Source: Calothrix sp. PCC 6303
GTDB taxonomy: Bacteria; Cyanobacteriota; Cyanobacteriia; Cyanobacteriales; Nostocaceae
Assembly: GCF_000317435.1 (NCBI RefSeq)
Contig: NC_019751.1
Coordinates: 806,001-870,000 of the forward strand
Reading direction: 5' to 3'
Length of the DNA stretch: 64,000 nt
Part shown: positions 1 to 9,966 of the stretch, in pieces
How the letters are laid out: each line of letters starts with the position of its first letter
Position numbering within the stretch: position 1 is the stretch's first letter
The notes under the pieces: model-generated
What the model was told of the DNA's origin: nothing
Database searches by the model: none
Seen by the model: the letters and a program-made list of their open reading frames with translations, nothing else
Made by a program: the position numbers and the translations under genes

Positions 1-982
1 CGCTATTATCAAAAACACCCGCTTGCACCATATTATTAAAGAAAGATTCCCAGCGTTCAGCAGTCATTGCCCCAATTCCCAATTGTTGAGCATCACCTCC
101 CAAAATTAAGCCGCTATCCTTCATTTTTTGAATACTAAAGCTAATTTGCTCATCTGTCATACTAGGATTAGCTTGCTTAATCAAATTATTACCGGGAATT
201 GGATCCTCTAAATAGCTATACCAGCCTTTAATGGAGGCATCAAGAAACCTTTGCACCAAATCTGGATTTTTTTCGACTAACTTATTTGTAGTTTGAATCG
301 TGAAATTATAGGAGTTATAACCATAATCAGCCAGTAGCATCACCACAGGATCAAATCCACCTTTCTTCTTAATATCAAAGGGTTCAGCAGTAATAATTCC
401 CTGTTGAATAATATTTTTATCTTTTAAAAATGGTTGAAGATCAAAGTTGTAAGGACGTTTTTGATCATCTGTAAATCCATATTTTGCTTTTAAAAAGGGC
501 CAATAGTTAGCATCAGCAGCAGCAGCAACCAAAATTGGTTTTCCCTTGAGTTTTTCTAGAGAATCATTTCCCATTCCTGGATGGGCAATCAGTACCAGGG
601 GGTCTCTTTGAAAGATAGCAGCTACTGTCACCTTGGGTACAGAATCCTTAACGGCATTAATTGCCTCCCCACTATGTGCCATAGTTAAATCAGTGGCTCC
701 CCCTATCAACAATAAATTATAGTTGCCGCGAGGTCCTGCCGGTTTGATTATGACATCTAAACCATGATCTTGATAAATTCCCGTGGCTACAGCTTGATAA
801 AAACCACCATACTCAGCTTCAGCAACCCAACTGAGGCTAAATATTACCTTATCGAGTCCACCCTTAGTTTTAGGATTAGGTGCGGAATTACTAGATGTGA
901 CTTTGGCACTAGTCCCGCAAGCTACCAGAGTGCCAGTACCAACTGTCATGGAGCTATATTTCAAGAATTGGCGACGATTCAT
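1..982 (-). CDS. ABC transporter substrate-binding lipoprotein (NMT1/SsuA-like), 3' end outside the window
   Basis: The minus-strand frame is open from the ATG at 980-982 to the window edge, so the C-terminus is missing. The N-terminus has a twin-arginine motif (NRRQFLK, residues 2-8) followed by a lipobox (LVAC, about residues 19-22), which suggests Tat export and lipid anchoring. The mature part reads like the NMT1/THI5 fold: a segment like LSWVAEAEYGGFYQA near residue 50, then a GATDLTMAH-like ligand-loop stretch. This family binds small nitrogen or sulfur compounds, pyrimidine precursors, nitrate or bicarbonate for ABC importers. The ligand cannot be told, and no permease or ATPase gene is visible in the window. 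The family is fairly sure; the substrate is unknown. Confidence 0.75.
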   Translation of the reverse strand, partial: MNRRQFLKYSSMTVGTGTLVACGTSAKVTSSNSAPNPKTKGGLDKVIFSLSWVAEAEYGGFYQAVATGIYQDHGLDVIIKPAGPRGNYNLLLIGGATDLTMAHSGEAINAVKDSVPKVTVAAIFQRDPLVLIAHPGMGNDSLEKLKGKPILVAAAADANYWPFLKAKYGFTDDQKRPYNFDLQPFLKDKNIIQQGIITAEPFDIKKKGGFDPVVMLLADYGYNSYNFTIQTTNKLVEKNPDLVQRFLDASIKGWYSYLEDPIPGNNLIKQANPSMTDEQISFSIQKMKDSGLILGGDAQQLGIGAMTAERWESFFNNMVQAGVFDNS

Positions 983-1390
983 AGTTCTTCAGCTATATTG
1001 CTGTCTTATACCATTTTTAGGTGAATTTGCAAATATATATAGACAAATTGTAAATTGTAATTGCCTATATGATTAATATGGCAGTTGAGGGATAATTTTT
1101 ACATGAGTAACCATTCAAAATTAAGTGCATTTTCAAAGGCAGTAGGAAATAAGAAACAAATTAGCAGGGTTTTTGTGCGTTAGCTTCTTATATAGATGGC
1201 TAAATAAGAAAAAATATAGAAAACAAAATCCAGGAGTCGCAATTATCTATCTATGTTTAGCTCAAAAAGTAGGGGTAAGTTTGTCAAGCTGAGGCTTAAT
1301 TATAGAAAAACTCTGACTCTGTTCTCCACCATCAAGCTATAAATATCATCCAGAAATATCATCCAGGCTGAAGATACTATTTAAAAAATT
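983..1390. other. Intergenic region, nothing recognised
   Basis: AT-rich spacer between the divergent lipoprotein and kinase genes. It should hold both promoters. I see no convincing RNA, repeat or small gene. Confidence 0.4.
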
Positions 1391-3400
1391 ATGAGTTTTT
1401 GCATTAATCCCCACTGTACCAAACCCCAAAACACTGACACAACTCTATTTTGTCAGAGTTGCGGTTCGGAATTGCTGCTAGAAGGACGCTATCGAGTTAT
1501 CAACTATTTGGGTGGTGGTGGGTTTGGGAAAACTTATGAAGTGCTGGGACGTGATAATAGTCGTCAGGTTTTAAAGGTTCTCCTCCACAATTATCCCAAG
1601 GCTGTATCCCTGTTTCAACAAGAAGCTCAGGTATTGAGCCAGTTGGATCATCCGGGTATCCCCAAAGGAAATGGGTACTTTACTTTTTTACCAAACAATG
1701 CTGTAGAGCCTTTACATTGTTTGGTGATGGAAAAAATTGAAGGTTTGAATCTAGAACAATATTTACAACAGCGGAAAAACGCACCAATAAGCCAAGATTT
1801 AGCTGTAGAATGGCTGAATCAATTATTTAATATACTTCACAAAGTTCATAGTCAGAATTTCTTTCACCGAGACATAAAACCCTCCAATATCATGCTTAAA
1901 GGTGATGGGCAATTGGTTTTAATTGATTTTGGTGCAGCGAGGGAAGTCACATCTACATATATTGCCAAACAAGCAATTGGACAAATTACAGGAATTAGTT
2001 CTCCTGGATATACTCCACCGGAACAGTTAAATGGACAAGCAGTATTAAATTCTGATTTTTTTGCGGTTGGACGTACCTTTGCATTCTTACTAACGGGAAA
2101 AACACCAACTGACCCCGATATTTATGATCCAAATTCTGATGAACTGCGTTGGCAGAATTTTGCCCCAGGAATTTCCACACTTTTAGCTAATTTAATTAAC
2201 GATTTGATGCGACGTTCTCCAAGTCAACGTCCCCAAAGTACCCAAGAAATTTTACAACGTTTGGGAATGGTAGAGAAGGAGTTGCGGAAATATCACGCTA
2301 CTACCGTTGGTTATAAAACATCGAATAATCAGCGTTGGGGTAATCAGGTTTTGGGTGGATTGAGATTTCCCCGAATATCTGCCAAAACAATTGCTGTTGC
2401 TGCTGCATTTATTGCCGCTGTGGTAATTTTAACAGCTATTCCCTTCTACCTTGGCACCGACTTCATGTCGATGGTGTTGCCGAGTCAATCAGAAAAATGG
2501 GCAAAAAAACTGACTTTGGCAAATACCCTAACTGGACATGCGGAGGCAATTTCTTCGATTGCCATAACTCCGAATGGGGAAACCATCGCTAGTGGAAGTC
2601 ATGATCAAACAATTAAATTGTGGAATTCCCAAACTGGTAAGCTGATACGTACCATTTATGGACATACACTTCCAGTTTCAGCGGTGGCAATTAGTCCTGA
2701 TGGACAGCAATTGGTGAGTGGAAGTTTGGATGAAACCATTAAGCAGTGGGAATTAAATAGTGGTAAACAAATTCGCAGCTTAAAGACAGATGGGTACGTC
2801 GCGTGGAATAATGCGATCGCAATCACCAAAGATGGGCAAACTTTAGCTACTGGTGGTACAGATAAAACCATCCGGTTGTGGAATTTTACCACCGGACAAC
2901 GACTACGTACCCTCTATGGGCATAATCTACCTGTTCTATCACTTGCCATCAGTCCCAATAGTCAAACCCTCGCAAGTGGAAGCACCGATAGAACTGTGCG
3001 ACTTTGGAATATTACCAGTGGACAACAAACTCAGTCAATTTCCGTGCATACAGGTTGGGTAACTGCTGTTGCTTTCACCCCCGACAACCAAACTCTAGTG
3101 AGTGGGAGTCTTGACAAAAGCATCAAAGTATGGAAGGTAAATACAGGGGAATTAGTTAAAACCTTAGCTGGACATTCCTATTCTGTATTATCCCTGGCAG
3201 TGAGTCCCGATGGGAAAATTCTCGCTAGCGGGGGTTTAGATGGGGAGATTCGGTTATGGAACTTAGAAACAGGAAAACTTGTACATGTTATGTCTTCAGC
3301 ACATAGTGGACAAGTTATTTCCCTAAGCATTAGCCAAGATGGTAGTACCTTGATTAGTGGTGGTGCAGATAATACTATCAAAGTTTGGCGATCGCGTTGA
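1391..3400 (+). CDS. Zinc-ribbon Ser/Thr protein kinase with C-terminal WD40 propeller
   Basis: 669 residues. Four cysteines at 4, 9, 21 and 24 form a short zinc ribbon. A Hanks-type kinase domain follows, with a glycine loop near 40-50, the ATP lysine at K62, HRD at 159-161 and DFG at 179-181; all catalytic residues are present. One membrane segment lies at about 333-354. Seven WD40 repeats (about 378-669, each ending in an LWN- or VWK-type motif) would form a closed propeller on the far side of the membrane. Kinases of this layout are typical of filamentous cyanobacteria, and the propeller presumably binds a protein partner or signal. The target is unknown. The gene stands alone, between a divergent lipoprotein gene and a convergent LysR gene. 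Confidence 0.93.
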   Translation: MSFCINPHCTKPQNTDTTLFCQSCGSELLLEGRYRVINYLGGGGFGKTYEVLGRDNSRQVLKVLLHNYPKAVSLFQQEAQVLSQLDHPGIPKGNGYFTFLPNNAVEPLHCLVMEKIEGLNLEQYLQQRKNAPISQDLAVEWLNQLFNILHKVHSQNFFHRDIKPSNIMLKGDGQLVLIDFGAAREVTSTYIAKQAIGQITGISSPGYTPPEQLNGQAVLNSDFFAVGRTFAFLLTGKTPTDPDIYDPNSDELRWQNFAPGISTLLANLINDLMRRSPSQRPQSTQEILQRLGMVEKELRKYHATTVGYKTSNNQRWGNQVLGGLRFPRISAKTIAVAAAFIAAVVILTAIPFYLGTDFMSMVLPSQSEKWAKKLTLANTLTGHAEAISSIAITPNGETIASGSHDQTIKLWNSQTGKLIRTIYGHTLPVSAVAISPDGQQLVSGSLDETIKQWELNSGKQIRSLKTDGYVAWNNAIAITKDGQTLATGGTDKTIRLWNFTTGQRLRTLYGHNLPVLSLAISPNSQTLASGSTDRTVRLWNITSGQQTQSISVHTGWVTAVAFTPDNQTLVSGSLDKSIKVWKVNTGELVKTLAGHSYSVLSLAVSPDGKILASGGLDGEIRLWNLETGKLVHVMSSAHSGQVISLSISQDGSTLISGGADNTIKVWRSR

Positions 3401-3478
3401 TTAGCGATCGCTTGTTTGAGTGCTGAAGCGAGAAAAAATGCTAGGCAATCAATTTACCTCAACATTCACCACTTCTTG

Positions 3479-4432
3479 CTACGCATCAGTCAGAACTCTC
3501 TCCTGTTTTTCCGAAATGACATCAAGTAAAGAGTTTTTCTCTGCAAATGGTCTAGCAGCATTTAACAAATAGTCACAATAAGTGCGGGCAACAATTGATA
3601 GCTGTTTACCATTAGGGTATACCATAAACCAATCCCGTTTAATGGGAAATTCCTCAACATCAAGAATTACTAAGTCTCCTATTTCTGGTAACAAAGTATG
3701 TCTTGACAAAACCGAAATTCCTAAACCTCCGGCAATTGCCTGTTTAATAGCTTCATTACTTCCTAATTCCAGCTTGACTTTAACAACTACTTCATGTTTC
3801 TCAAACAGAGTTTGAATTGCCCTACGTGTCCCTGAACCTGGTTCCCGCATAATAAAAGGTTCATCAGCAAGTCGTTGAATCGGAATATTTTTTTCTTTTG
3901 CCAATGGGTGATTCAATGGTGCTAAAACCACCAAAGGATTTTCGAGAAAAGGTTCGTAATTTACATCAAGATGTTCTGGAACCTGACTCATAATATAAAC
4001 ATCATCCAGATTAGCAGTCATTCGCTCAACAATTCCTTCATGGTTACTAACCTTTAAAGAAATATCGATTCCTGGATAAAGATCGCAAAATGCACCCAAT
4101 AATCTTGGGATGAAGTACTTTGCAGTTGTAATAACTGATAACTTTAATTGCCCTTGCTTTAATCCTTTCAAATCAGCAACTTTCATCTCAAACTGAGCAA
4201 TTGTTTCAAATATTTGCTGACAAGTTGCAAATAACTCTCTTCCTGCTTCAGTTAAAAATAAACGCTTCCCAACCTGCTCAAATAGTGGCAATCCCACTGA
4301 TTTCGTTAGTTGTTTAATTTGCATTGAAACTGTTGGCTGAGTTAAAAATAACTCCTCAGCCGCACGAGTAAAACTAGAGTGACGTGCTGCTGCTTCAAAG
4401 ACTTTTAGTTGATGTAATGTAGCTTGATTCAT
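3479..4432 (-). CDS. LysR-type transcriptional regulator, CmpR/CcmR(NdhR)-like
   Basis: 317 residues. The N-terminal winged helix (about residues 5-65) contains SFTRAAEELFLTQPTVS, the LysR recognition-helix region, and is followed by a LysR substrate-binding domain (about 90-300). The N-terminus resembles the cyanobacterial CmpR/CcmR group more than RbcR. In that group the regulator senses carbon metabolites such as 2-phosphoglycolate, 2-oxoglutarate or RuBP and controls inorganic-carbon uptake genes. Its position next to the ccm and ndhF-ndhD-cupB genes fits this role. The choice between CmpR, CcmR and RbcR is an inference. The start is an ATG with no better in-frame alternative. Confidence 0.85.
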   Translation of the reverse strand: MNQATLHQLKVFEAAARHSSFTRAAEELFLTQPTVSMQIKQLTKSVGLPLFEQVGKRLFLTEAGRELFATCQQIFETIAQFEMKVADLKGLKQGQLKLSVITTAKYFIPRLLGAFCDLYPGIDISLKVSNHEGIVERMTANLDDVYIMSQVPEHLDVNYEPFLENPLVVLAPLNHPLAKEKNIPIQRLADEPFIMREPGSGTRRAIQTLFEKHEVVVKVKLELGSNEAIKQAIAGGLGISVLSRHTLLPEIGDLVILDVEEFPIKRDWFMVYPNGKQLSIVARTYCDYLLNAARPFAEKNSLLDVISEKQERVLTDA

Positions 4433-5307
4433 CGATGTGTAGCCTAAAATATAAACTAAAGGGAAATTTATTTGGATGATGAAGCTATTAGTTTCATCGG
4501 TACAAAATGATATTCTTTATGGAGAATCATAAAGGTTGAAAAGATATTTTAATTACTTTTGTAGATAGTAACTAAAGTCTAACCATTTCAAAGCTAATTA
4601 ATTATCTATAAGTCAGCATAGGCACTACTATTAATAATGCCAATGAATGTGTGATTTATACTTGTTACCACCGTAGACTATCACATCATGCCATCAAAAA
4701 TCAGCAAAATCAAAAATTTTATCTATAGATAGATTGCCCTCTATTAATACTATTAGAATAAAATCTATTTATTAATCTTGCTTATTGTTTATTATGAGCT
4801 ATCTTAGTTAATATACCTTCCAACTTAACTTACATATCTAGTAGAATAAATGCTTGATTGGAATAGAAACCCCGTAATCAATAAGTCGAGAGAATTAGGG
4901 TTTTAATAACAATTTTTGTGTTAGCGAAGCTTGCCCGTAGGGTTAGCTGCGTAGAATTTAACCCCACCCTGAATCTTCCCTCTAACGGGAAGGGAACATG
5001 ATATAATTTTACTCATCTTCAGGTTAATTAGGGATTTCCAATTAACAAATTATCCCATATTCAGAGCGCCATGTCTTGCACCCCTATAGGTTAATTGGGG
5101 CTTTGAGATAATTTATTTTCTGGTATTCCCTTGCGTCCATCTTCATATTGAATTAGTGTAATTTCGTCAAAGTAGTATTTTACTGCCGCTATGCTACACT
5201 AAATTGCCTTAATTGAGGATGCTATGGACAGATTATAGATGGGATTATAATTAGCTGATAGTTAGTCAAACTTAACTTATCGGCAGCGTTTTTCTACTAG
5301 TATATTT
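4433..5307. other. Long AT-rich intergenic region with a dispersed-repeat fragment
   Basis: About 875 bases between the LysR gene and the 3' end of ccmO. At 4921-4955 there is a fragment of a dispersed repeat (GCGAAGCTTGCCCGTAGGG). At about 5108-5215 the minus strand has a 34-codon open stretch that reads like a protein C-terminus (contains KYYFDEITLIQYEDGRKG) but has no start, so it may be a gene relic. I recognise no RNA gene. Confidence 0.4.
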
Positions 5308-6117
5308 TTACAAATATTCTGTAATTTTAGAGGGTAATTTGGATAAATCAGGCAACTCTAATATCTCAGCTTCTACAACTACTTCTTTTTCCTTTTCTTT
5401 GATGCTCAATGGAATATTTATCGTCTGAGATATCGGCTGGGATTTCTCAACCCAACAACTAGCAACTGGCAAAGTATTTTCAAGTTCATCCAAAGGTCTA
5501 GGAATAACCATTACCGCACTAAGTTCACCAATTCTTTCTGCTTCATTCATTCCTGCTTCTACAGCAACGGCAACATTTGCTACTGTCCCGCGAATAATTG
5601 CCGTACACAAACCCCCACCAATTTTTTCATAAGCTGCTAACTGTACTTCTGCGGCTTTGAGCATCGCGTCTGCTGCCCCCACCATCGCCGGGAATCCCCT
5701 TGTTTCTACTAGACCGATGGCTAGATTGCTCAAGCGGCTCTGAGAACCTCCCTCTGCGAAGTCTTTGAGGCGATTGGTGATTGGTAGGACTATATTTAAG
5801 TTGGGATATGGGCGGGGAATTACTAAACTAGATACAAATTGACCAAAATCTTTAGCAGTTCGTTCTCCGGCTTCCACGGCTAAACGTACATCAGCGATAC
5901 CACCCCGAATAATGGCAGTACAATGAGCATCGCCGATTTTTTCGTAACCAATGAGGTAAACTCCAGCAGACTTTAACATCATGTCAGCTGTGCCGACAAT
6001 TGCCGGGAAACTGCGTGTTGATACTAAGCCTAAAGCACCTTCAAGAGATTTTTCTCGTCGTGCAGCTTGATTTGCGCCATGATTTGTGCTAATAGAACGT
6101 TGATTGTATACATCCAT
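5308..6117 (-). CDS. ccmO: Carboxysome shell protein CcmO (tandem BMC domains)
   Basis: 269 residues with two bacterial-microcompartment (Pfam00936-type) domains, at about 27-110 and 132-215. Each starts with a GLVxTRxFPA motif and has a YEKIG turn. Tandem-BMC proteins form pseudohexameric trimers in the shell facets of beta-carboxysomes. The short N-terminal and charged C-terminal tails are usual for CcmO. It is the last gene of the minus-strand cluster ccmK2-K1-L-M-N-O, 54 bases after ccmN, so co-transcription is likely. The symbol is safe because a tandem-BMC gene here is the standard beta-cyanobacterial arrangement. Confidence 0.95.
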   Translation of the reverse strand: MDVYNQRSISTNHGANQAARREKSLEGALGLVSTRSFPAIVGTADMMLKSAGVYLIGYEKIGDAHCTAIIRGGIADVRLAVEAGERTAKDFGQFVSSLVIPRPYPNLNIVLPITNRLKDFAEGGSQSRLSNLAIGLVETRGFPAMVGAADAMLKAAEVQLAAYEKIGGGLCTAIIRGTVANVAVAVEAGMNEAERIGELSAVMVIPRPLDELENTLPVASCWVEKSQPISQTINIPLSIKEKEKEVVVEAEILELPDLSKLPSKITEYL

Positions 6118-6171
6118 CTGAATTCTCCAGGATAATCAACTCATACTCTAACTATGTAACACTTATTCAGG

Positions 6172-6858
6172 CTATTCGTCGTCAGATAGGGGTTTATTTA
6201 ATGACTGCCTGTGGGGGAATAGGGTGACTAGCAAACGTTGGACGCTACTTTGTCCGTAAATATTCGCGCCGAAGTTGTTAGGTGTTTCTGAGGGGGGTTC
6301 GGTTTGGGGAGGTACTGCAAGTTCTTCTTCCGAATTACTAACAGCGGTTAAGTTATCTTTGTTAGCTTCTGGTTTGATTTCTGGTTTGATTTCTGGTTGT
6401 TGATTTTTTGGTGATTCAGCCCAAAGATCATCCTCTAGTTGTAATTCTGGTTCTGGTTTTGGTTCACTGCTAGGTAAAGCTGGCTGAGAATGTGACTCGC
6501 TGATTACCCGACTTTGATCTCCAATAATTGAACCGGGGGGAACTACTTGTTTGGGGGCAACAGAACTATTAAAAACAGTTGTTGCAGAACCGATGCAAGA
6601 GTTAGCACCGATTGTTCCTGAGCCAATCATCAAAAAACCAGCACCGATACTCACACCAGCTTCTACTAGCAATGTTCCTCTATCAACTTGGAGGATAGCC
6701 CCCATACCAATGCAGACACCTTGACTAATGACGATTCTACTATTTGCAGCTGCTTGGAATATGACCCCTGGTGCGACAACTGCGCTGGGATGAATCTTGA
6801 CTTCGCCACTGATGTAAGAATCAATGCGATCGCATAAATACAGTGGCGGCACTGTCAT
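6172..6858 (-). CDS. ccmN: Carboxysome assembly protein CcmN
   Basis: 228 residues. The first ~105 residues are hexapeptide repeats of the left-handed beta-helix type. A Pro/Glu-rich linker follows, containing near-repeated PEIKPEIKPE. The C-terminal peptide at about 199-221 (IYGQSSVQRLLVTLFPHRQ) is the CcmN encapsulation peptide. In the known system the N-terminal part binds CcmM and the C-terminal amphipathic helix binds the CcmK2 shell, linking the enzyme core to the shell. It lies between ccmM and ccmO in the same direction. The identity is very sure from the encapsulation peptide. Confidence 0.96.
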   Translation of the reverse strand: MTVPPLYLCDRIDSYISGEVKIHPSAVVAPGVIFQAAANSRIVISQGVCIGMGAILQVDRGTLLVEAGVSIGAGFLMIGSGTIGANSCIGSATTVFNSSVAPKQVVPPGSIIGDQSRVISESHSQPALPSSEPKPEPELQLEDDLWAESPKNQQPEIKPEIKPEANKDNLTAVSNSEEELAVPPQTEPPSETPNNFGANIYGQSSVQRLLVTLFPHRQSLNKPLSDDE

Positions 6859-7019
6859 AAAAAATCGTTACCTTGGAGCGGGAAAGTGTAGAAGTTGCGA
6901 AGTTGGGAGTGCTGATATTTAGAGTTCCAACAACTCAGCACTCTCAACAGTTATCAGTTATCAGTTAAATTGTCCAGCATATATTTAAACTACTGTTTAC
7001 TGTTCACTGATTCAATTGG

Positions 7020-8726
7020 TTATGGACGTTGAACAATCAATTCTAAAACACGGCGCTTTGCTTTAGGATCAATGCCAATTAAACGAACATAATCGCCTGG
7101 ATGTTCAGATATATATCCTTGGAGTGTGGCAGCGGCTTGACGATCTGATGATGCCTCAATTTGTCCGCAAGTTTGCCAGGTTCCTGTACGGAAACGGCGT
7201 GCATCTACGTATTCAGCGCTAATTTTATAGCCACCAGATACTAATTGTCGGAGGTGATCTAAAACTTCCGAGGGTAAGCCGTTGCTGCTACTGGTGGCAG
7301 CGGGGGAAGAGTAAGAACTATTGCTGGCAGTGCTAGCAGTAAATGACTTGGTTGCACTGCTTCCAGCGGGGGCAACGATGCCGTCAGGACGTTGAATAAT
7401 GCTTTCTAAGATGCGGCGTTTTGCTTTAGCATCAATTCCAATGAGGCGAACGTATTCTCCTTGATGCTCACGTAGGCAATTTTCCAATGCTGCCATGACT
7501 TCGTTGATGGAAGTGGATGTTATGGGTTGACAACTTTGCCAACTTCCTGTACGAAAACGACGTTCATCTACATATTCGCTGCCGATTTTGTAACCGCCTG
7601 CTAATAGCTGGCGAACTTGATCGACGATTTCACCACCGACTTTGCCGTTACCGTTGGAGTTGCCGTTGCTATGACCATTAGAGCTACCATTGCTGCTGTA
7701 GCTGGCTGGTTTGGCAGATGGGGCTTTAAAACCTGTAGCTGTACCGCCTGCTGCTCCATCTGGACGAGCGATAATTGTTTCTAAAACTCGCCGTTTTCCG
7801 TTGGGGTCAATCCCAAATAAACGGATATATTCGCCCCTGTGTTCGCTGACACATGATTCTAATGCTGACATTGCTTCGTTAAGCGATCGCGCTTCGATTG
7901 GACTGCAACTTGTCCAAGATCCTGTACGGAAACGTCGCCCGTCTACATGCTCAGTACCAATTTTAAATCCTTGTTGCAGTAAATAGCGTACCTGATCAAC
8001 TGTTTCCCCGCCCAAGCTAGTTATCGCCACCTCATCGCTCCTTTCTTCAAAAGCAAAACTAAAATTGTTAACTGTGTTACTTGTATAAGACTTAGCTAAT
8101 TCATCCCGAATGGGTGTAATACATTTGCTATCCGCAGCACAGAGATAACCAGTCCTTAAAGCTTGGTTGATACCAACTACATGGTGTGCAAAATCCTTGT
8201 CTGCATCCTGTACATCTGGCAACCTATCTGCTTGGTGTTGACTGGTAATCACCGCCCCTGAAGGTATATACTTTCCAGGGGGAATTTCCACATCCTGAAT
8301 CAGCGCGTGCATCATGACGATACAACCCTCACCCACTTTCGCATTAAATACTGTCGAACGGAAGCCTATGAAACAGCCATCTCCGACGTAACATGGTCCG
8401 TGAATCAGTGCCATGTGGGTGATACAGGCATTTTTACCAATCCATACCGAGTAATCCTGTTGATCGTCGCCAACGACGCGACCTTGCTCCAAGCCATGGA
8501 TTACAACACCATCTTGGAGATTTGTATTTTCACCGATATAAAATGGTGTACCCTCATCTGCCCGAATCGAAGTACCTGGCGCAACAATTACGTTTGCCCC
8601 AACTACCACATCCCCAATGATATTGGAAAACGAATGCACGAACGCCGTTGGATGGATAGCTGGTTCTGCTAAATCACTTGACCACGGGGTTGGGGGTGCC
8701 GCCTGCGCTACGCTGCGGACTGCCAT
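7020..8726 (-). CDS. ccmM: Carboxysome scaffold CcmM (gamma-carbonic anhydrase domain plus three RuBisCO small-subunit-like repeats)
   Basis: 568 residues from the ATG at 8724-8726. That start has GGAGG about 8 bases upstream; an in-frame TTG at 8757-8759 adds 11 residues and lacks this support. Residues 1-210 are a gamma-carbonic anhydrase-like beta-helix keeping the three zinc histidines (H77, H104, H109) and two cysteines (C196, C202) at the known redox-sensitive site. Three small-subunit-like modules follow, at about 240-323, 366-449 and 486-568, joined by Ser/Gly/Asn-rich linkers, each with a RRFRTG motif. These modules condense RuBisCO during carboxysome assembly. Homologues carry three to five modules. 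An internal start for the short form is listed separately. Confidence 0.97.
   Translation of the reverse strand: MAVRSVAQAAPPTPWSSDLAEPAIHPTAFVHSFSNIIGDVVVGANVIVAPGTSIRADEGTPFYIGENTNLQDGVVIHGLEQGRVVGDDQQDYSVWIGKNACITHMALIHGPCYVGDGCFIGFRSTVFNAKVGEGCIVMMHALIQDVEIPPGKYIPSGAVITSQHQADRLPDVQDADKDFAHHVVGINQALRTGYLCAADSKCITPIRDELAKSYTSNTVNNFSFAFEERSDEVAITSLGGETVDQVRYLLQQGFKIGTEHVDGRRFRTGSWTSCSPIEARSLNEAMSALESCVSEHRGEYIRLFGIDPNGKRRVLETIIARPDGAAGGTATGFKAPSAKPASYSSNGSSNGHSNGNSNGNGKVGGEIVDQVRQLLAGGYKIGSEYVDERRFRTGSWQSCQPITSTSINEVMAALENCLREHQGEYVRLIGIDAKAKRRILESIIQRPDGIVAPAGSSATKSFTASTASNSSYSSPAATSSSNGLPSEVLDHLRQLVSGGYKISAEYVDARRFRTGTWQTCGQIEASSDRQAAATLQGYISEHPGDYVRLIGIDPKAKRRVLELIVQRP
8028..8042 (-). promoter_or_regulatory. 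ccmM: Internal ribosome-binding site and GTG start for the short CcmM (M35-type) form
   Basis: Within ccmM the minus strand has AGGAG (plus-strand 8038-8042), a 7-base spacer and an in-frame GTG (8028-8030, codon 233 of ccmM). This is just before the first small-subunit-like module. Translation from here would give 336 residues made only of the three modules. In Synechococcus PCC 7942 the short CcmM is made by internal initiation at a similarly placed GTG, so this is the probable equivalent. The sequence is seen; its use is inferred. Confidence 0.8.
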
Positions 8727-8826
8727 TACTAGATTCCTCCTGAAATTAGCTTTAGTCAAAGGTTAAAAAGTTAGCCGCCTCTGGACTAGCTAACATTACG
8801 TCTTATTCGGACTTTTGACTTTGAAT

Positions 8827-9129
8827 TTATCGATACTGATCTTTTTTACTGTAAACAAGTCGGTCTTCAATGCGAACTGAGTCAATTATGGCTATGACTG
8901 CCGCATCTATAGGACGTTTTTCGTTCCCAAGAATTTGACGCGAGGCACTTCCCACGCTATAAAGTACCCACTCGTCAAGCCCTGCACCTACGTTATCTGC
9001 TGCTACTTCGTATTTTGGTAGCAGGTTCCCTTCTTCGTCTACTACTTGCAACATGAGTAGTTTTGTGCCTTGCAAACTTGGGTCTTTTTGCGTGCTAACT
9101 ACCGTACCCCGTACTTTCGCAATTTGCAT
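8827..9129 (-). CDS. ccmL: Carboxysome vertex protein CcmL (EutN/CcmL pentamer)
   Basis: 100 residues, the usual CcmL length. The start MQIAKVRGTVVSTQKDPSL and the later GAGLDEWVLYSVGSASR segment are characteristic of the EutN/CcmL fold. Five copies cap each vertex of the icosahedral carboxysome shell. It starts 8 bases after the ccmK1 stop and is followed by ccmM, as in other beta-cyanobacteria. Confidence 0.96.
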   Translation of the reverse strand: MQIAKVRGTVVSTQKDPSLQGTKLLMLQVVDEEGNLLPKYEVAADNVGAGLDEWVLYSVGSASRQILGNEKRPIDAAVIAIIDSVRIEDRLVYSKKDQYR

Positions 9130-9137
9130 TACTCAAT

Positions 9138-9482
9138 CTATGGTCTTCTACCAAAAGAGCGAATGGAGTTGACGTTTTCGCGGAATTGTTCTACGTCTTC
9201 GGTGTAACGAATTGGTAGTACATATTCTAGGTTCTCGTGGGGACGAGCAATGATGTGGGTTGATAGTACTTGTCCACCGCTCACACGCTTGACTGATTCC
9301 ACACCTGCCCCAACTGAAGCTTGTACTTCTGAGACATCACCACGAACAATTACTGTCACGCGACCACTACCGATTTTCTCGTAACCTACTAAGGTGACAC
9401 GAGCGGCTTTCACCATCGCGTCAGCGGCTTCTACCACTGCTGGAAAGCCTAAAGTTTCTACCATTCCTACTGCAATTGACAT
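9138..9482 (-). CDS. ccmK1: Carboxysome shell hexamer protein CcmK1
   Basis: 114 residues, a single BMC domain. It has the [20 protein letters not shown] opening and the [20 protein letters not shown] pore-side segment, then a longer charged C-terminal tail than its neighbour. Such proteins form the flat hexagonal facets, and the central pore passes bicarbonate and sugar phosphates. The K1 versus K2 naming follows gene order and tail length (the gene next to ccmL, with the longer tail, is normally ccmK1). Confidence 0.92.
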   Translation of the reverse strand: MSIAVGMVETLGFPAVVEAADAMVKAARVTLVGYEKIGSGRVTVIVRGDVSEVQASVGAGVESVKRVSGGQVLSTHIIARPHENLEYVLPIRYTEDVEQFRENVNSIRSFGRRP

Positions 9483-9966
9483 TTTTTAATCCTTAAATTC
9501 AGTAAATCAGTATCTTGATTTTTTGTAGACAATTCAAAGCGAACCCAAGCAACAATGGGAAAGAACCCAGTTAATTTCAAATTTTGGATTTAGAGATTAC
9601 CTTTAACCACTGAGGGATGTCTATGCCCATTGGCGGATGACAGCGATCGCGTTTTACGGAATCTAGACTTTTGACAGTTGTCAGTTGCAAGCTGTCAGTT
9701 ATCAATCATGTATTTATCCTGGGTTCAAATTGCCCCGCATGATCCTTTTCAGTGGGTACAATCCCTATCTGAAACTCTGATAACTTTTCACTGCTCACTG
9801 TTCACTGATTTTATCTAACTATTTCTCTCAACCGAACATTTAATTCTCTGGCTTCCAACTTCGTCACCTTTGATGTCGCCTCCACATCTTGGTTACTTAA
9901 GCCTCGGACTGCACCACTCCAACTGGAGTATTGCAATCCCCAGCAACATGACTAACCAATACTTCC
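9483..9966. other. Unusually long ccmK2-ccmK1 spacer with repeat traces and a possible gene relic
   Basis: 484 bases separate two co-directional shell genes. It has repeat-like runs at 9670-9705 (GACAGTTGTCAGTTG, then GTCAGTTATC) and 9789-9810 (CACTGCTCACTGTTCACTG). At 9811-9953 the minus strand has a 46-codon open stretch without a start. It lies in frame with ccmK2 beyond two stop codons, and its C-terminal half (VEATSKVTKLEARELNVRL) looks protein-like. It may be a relic, or chance. Confidence 0.4.

Noticed and set aside
5108-5215. Short minus-strand frame as a real small gene
   Set aside because: No start codon or ribosome-binding site; kept only as a possible relic.
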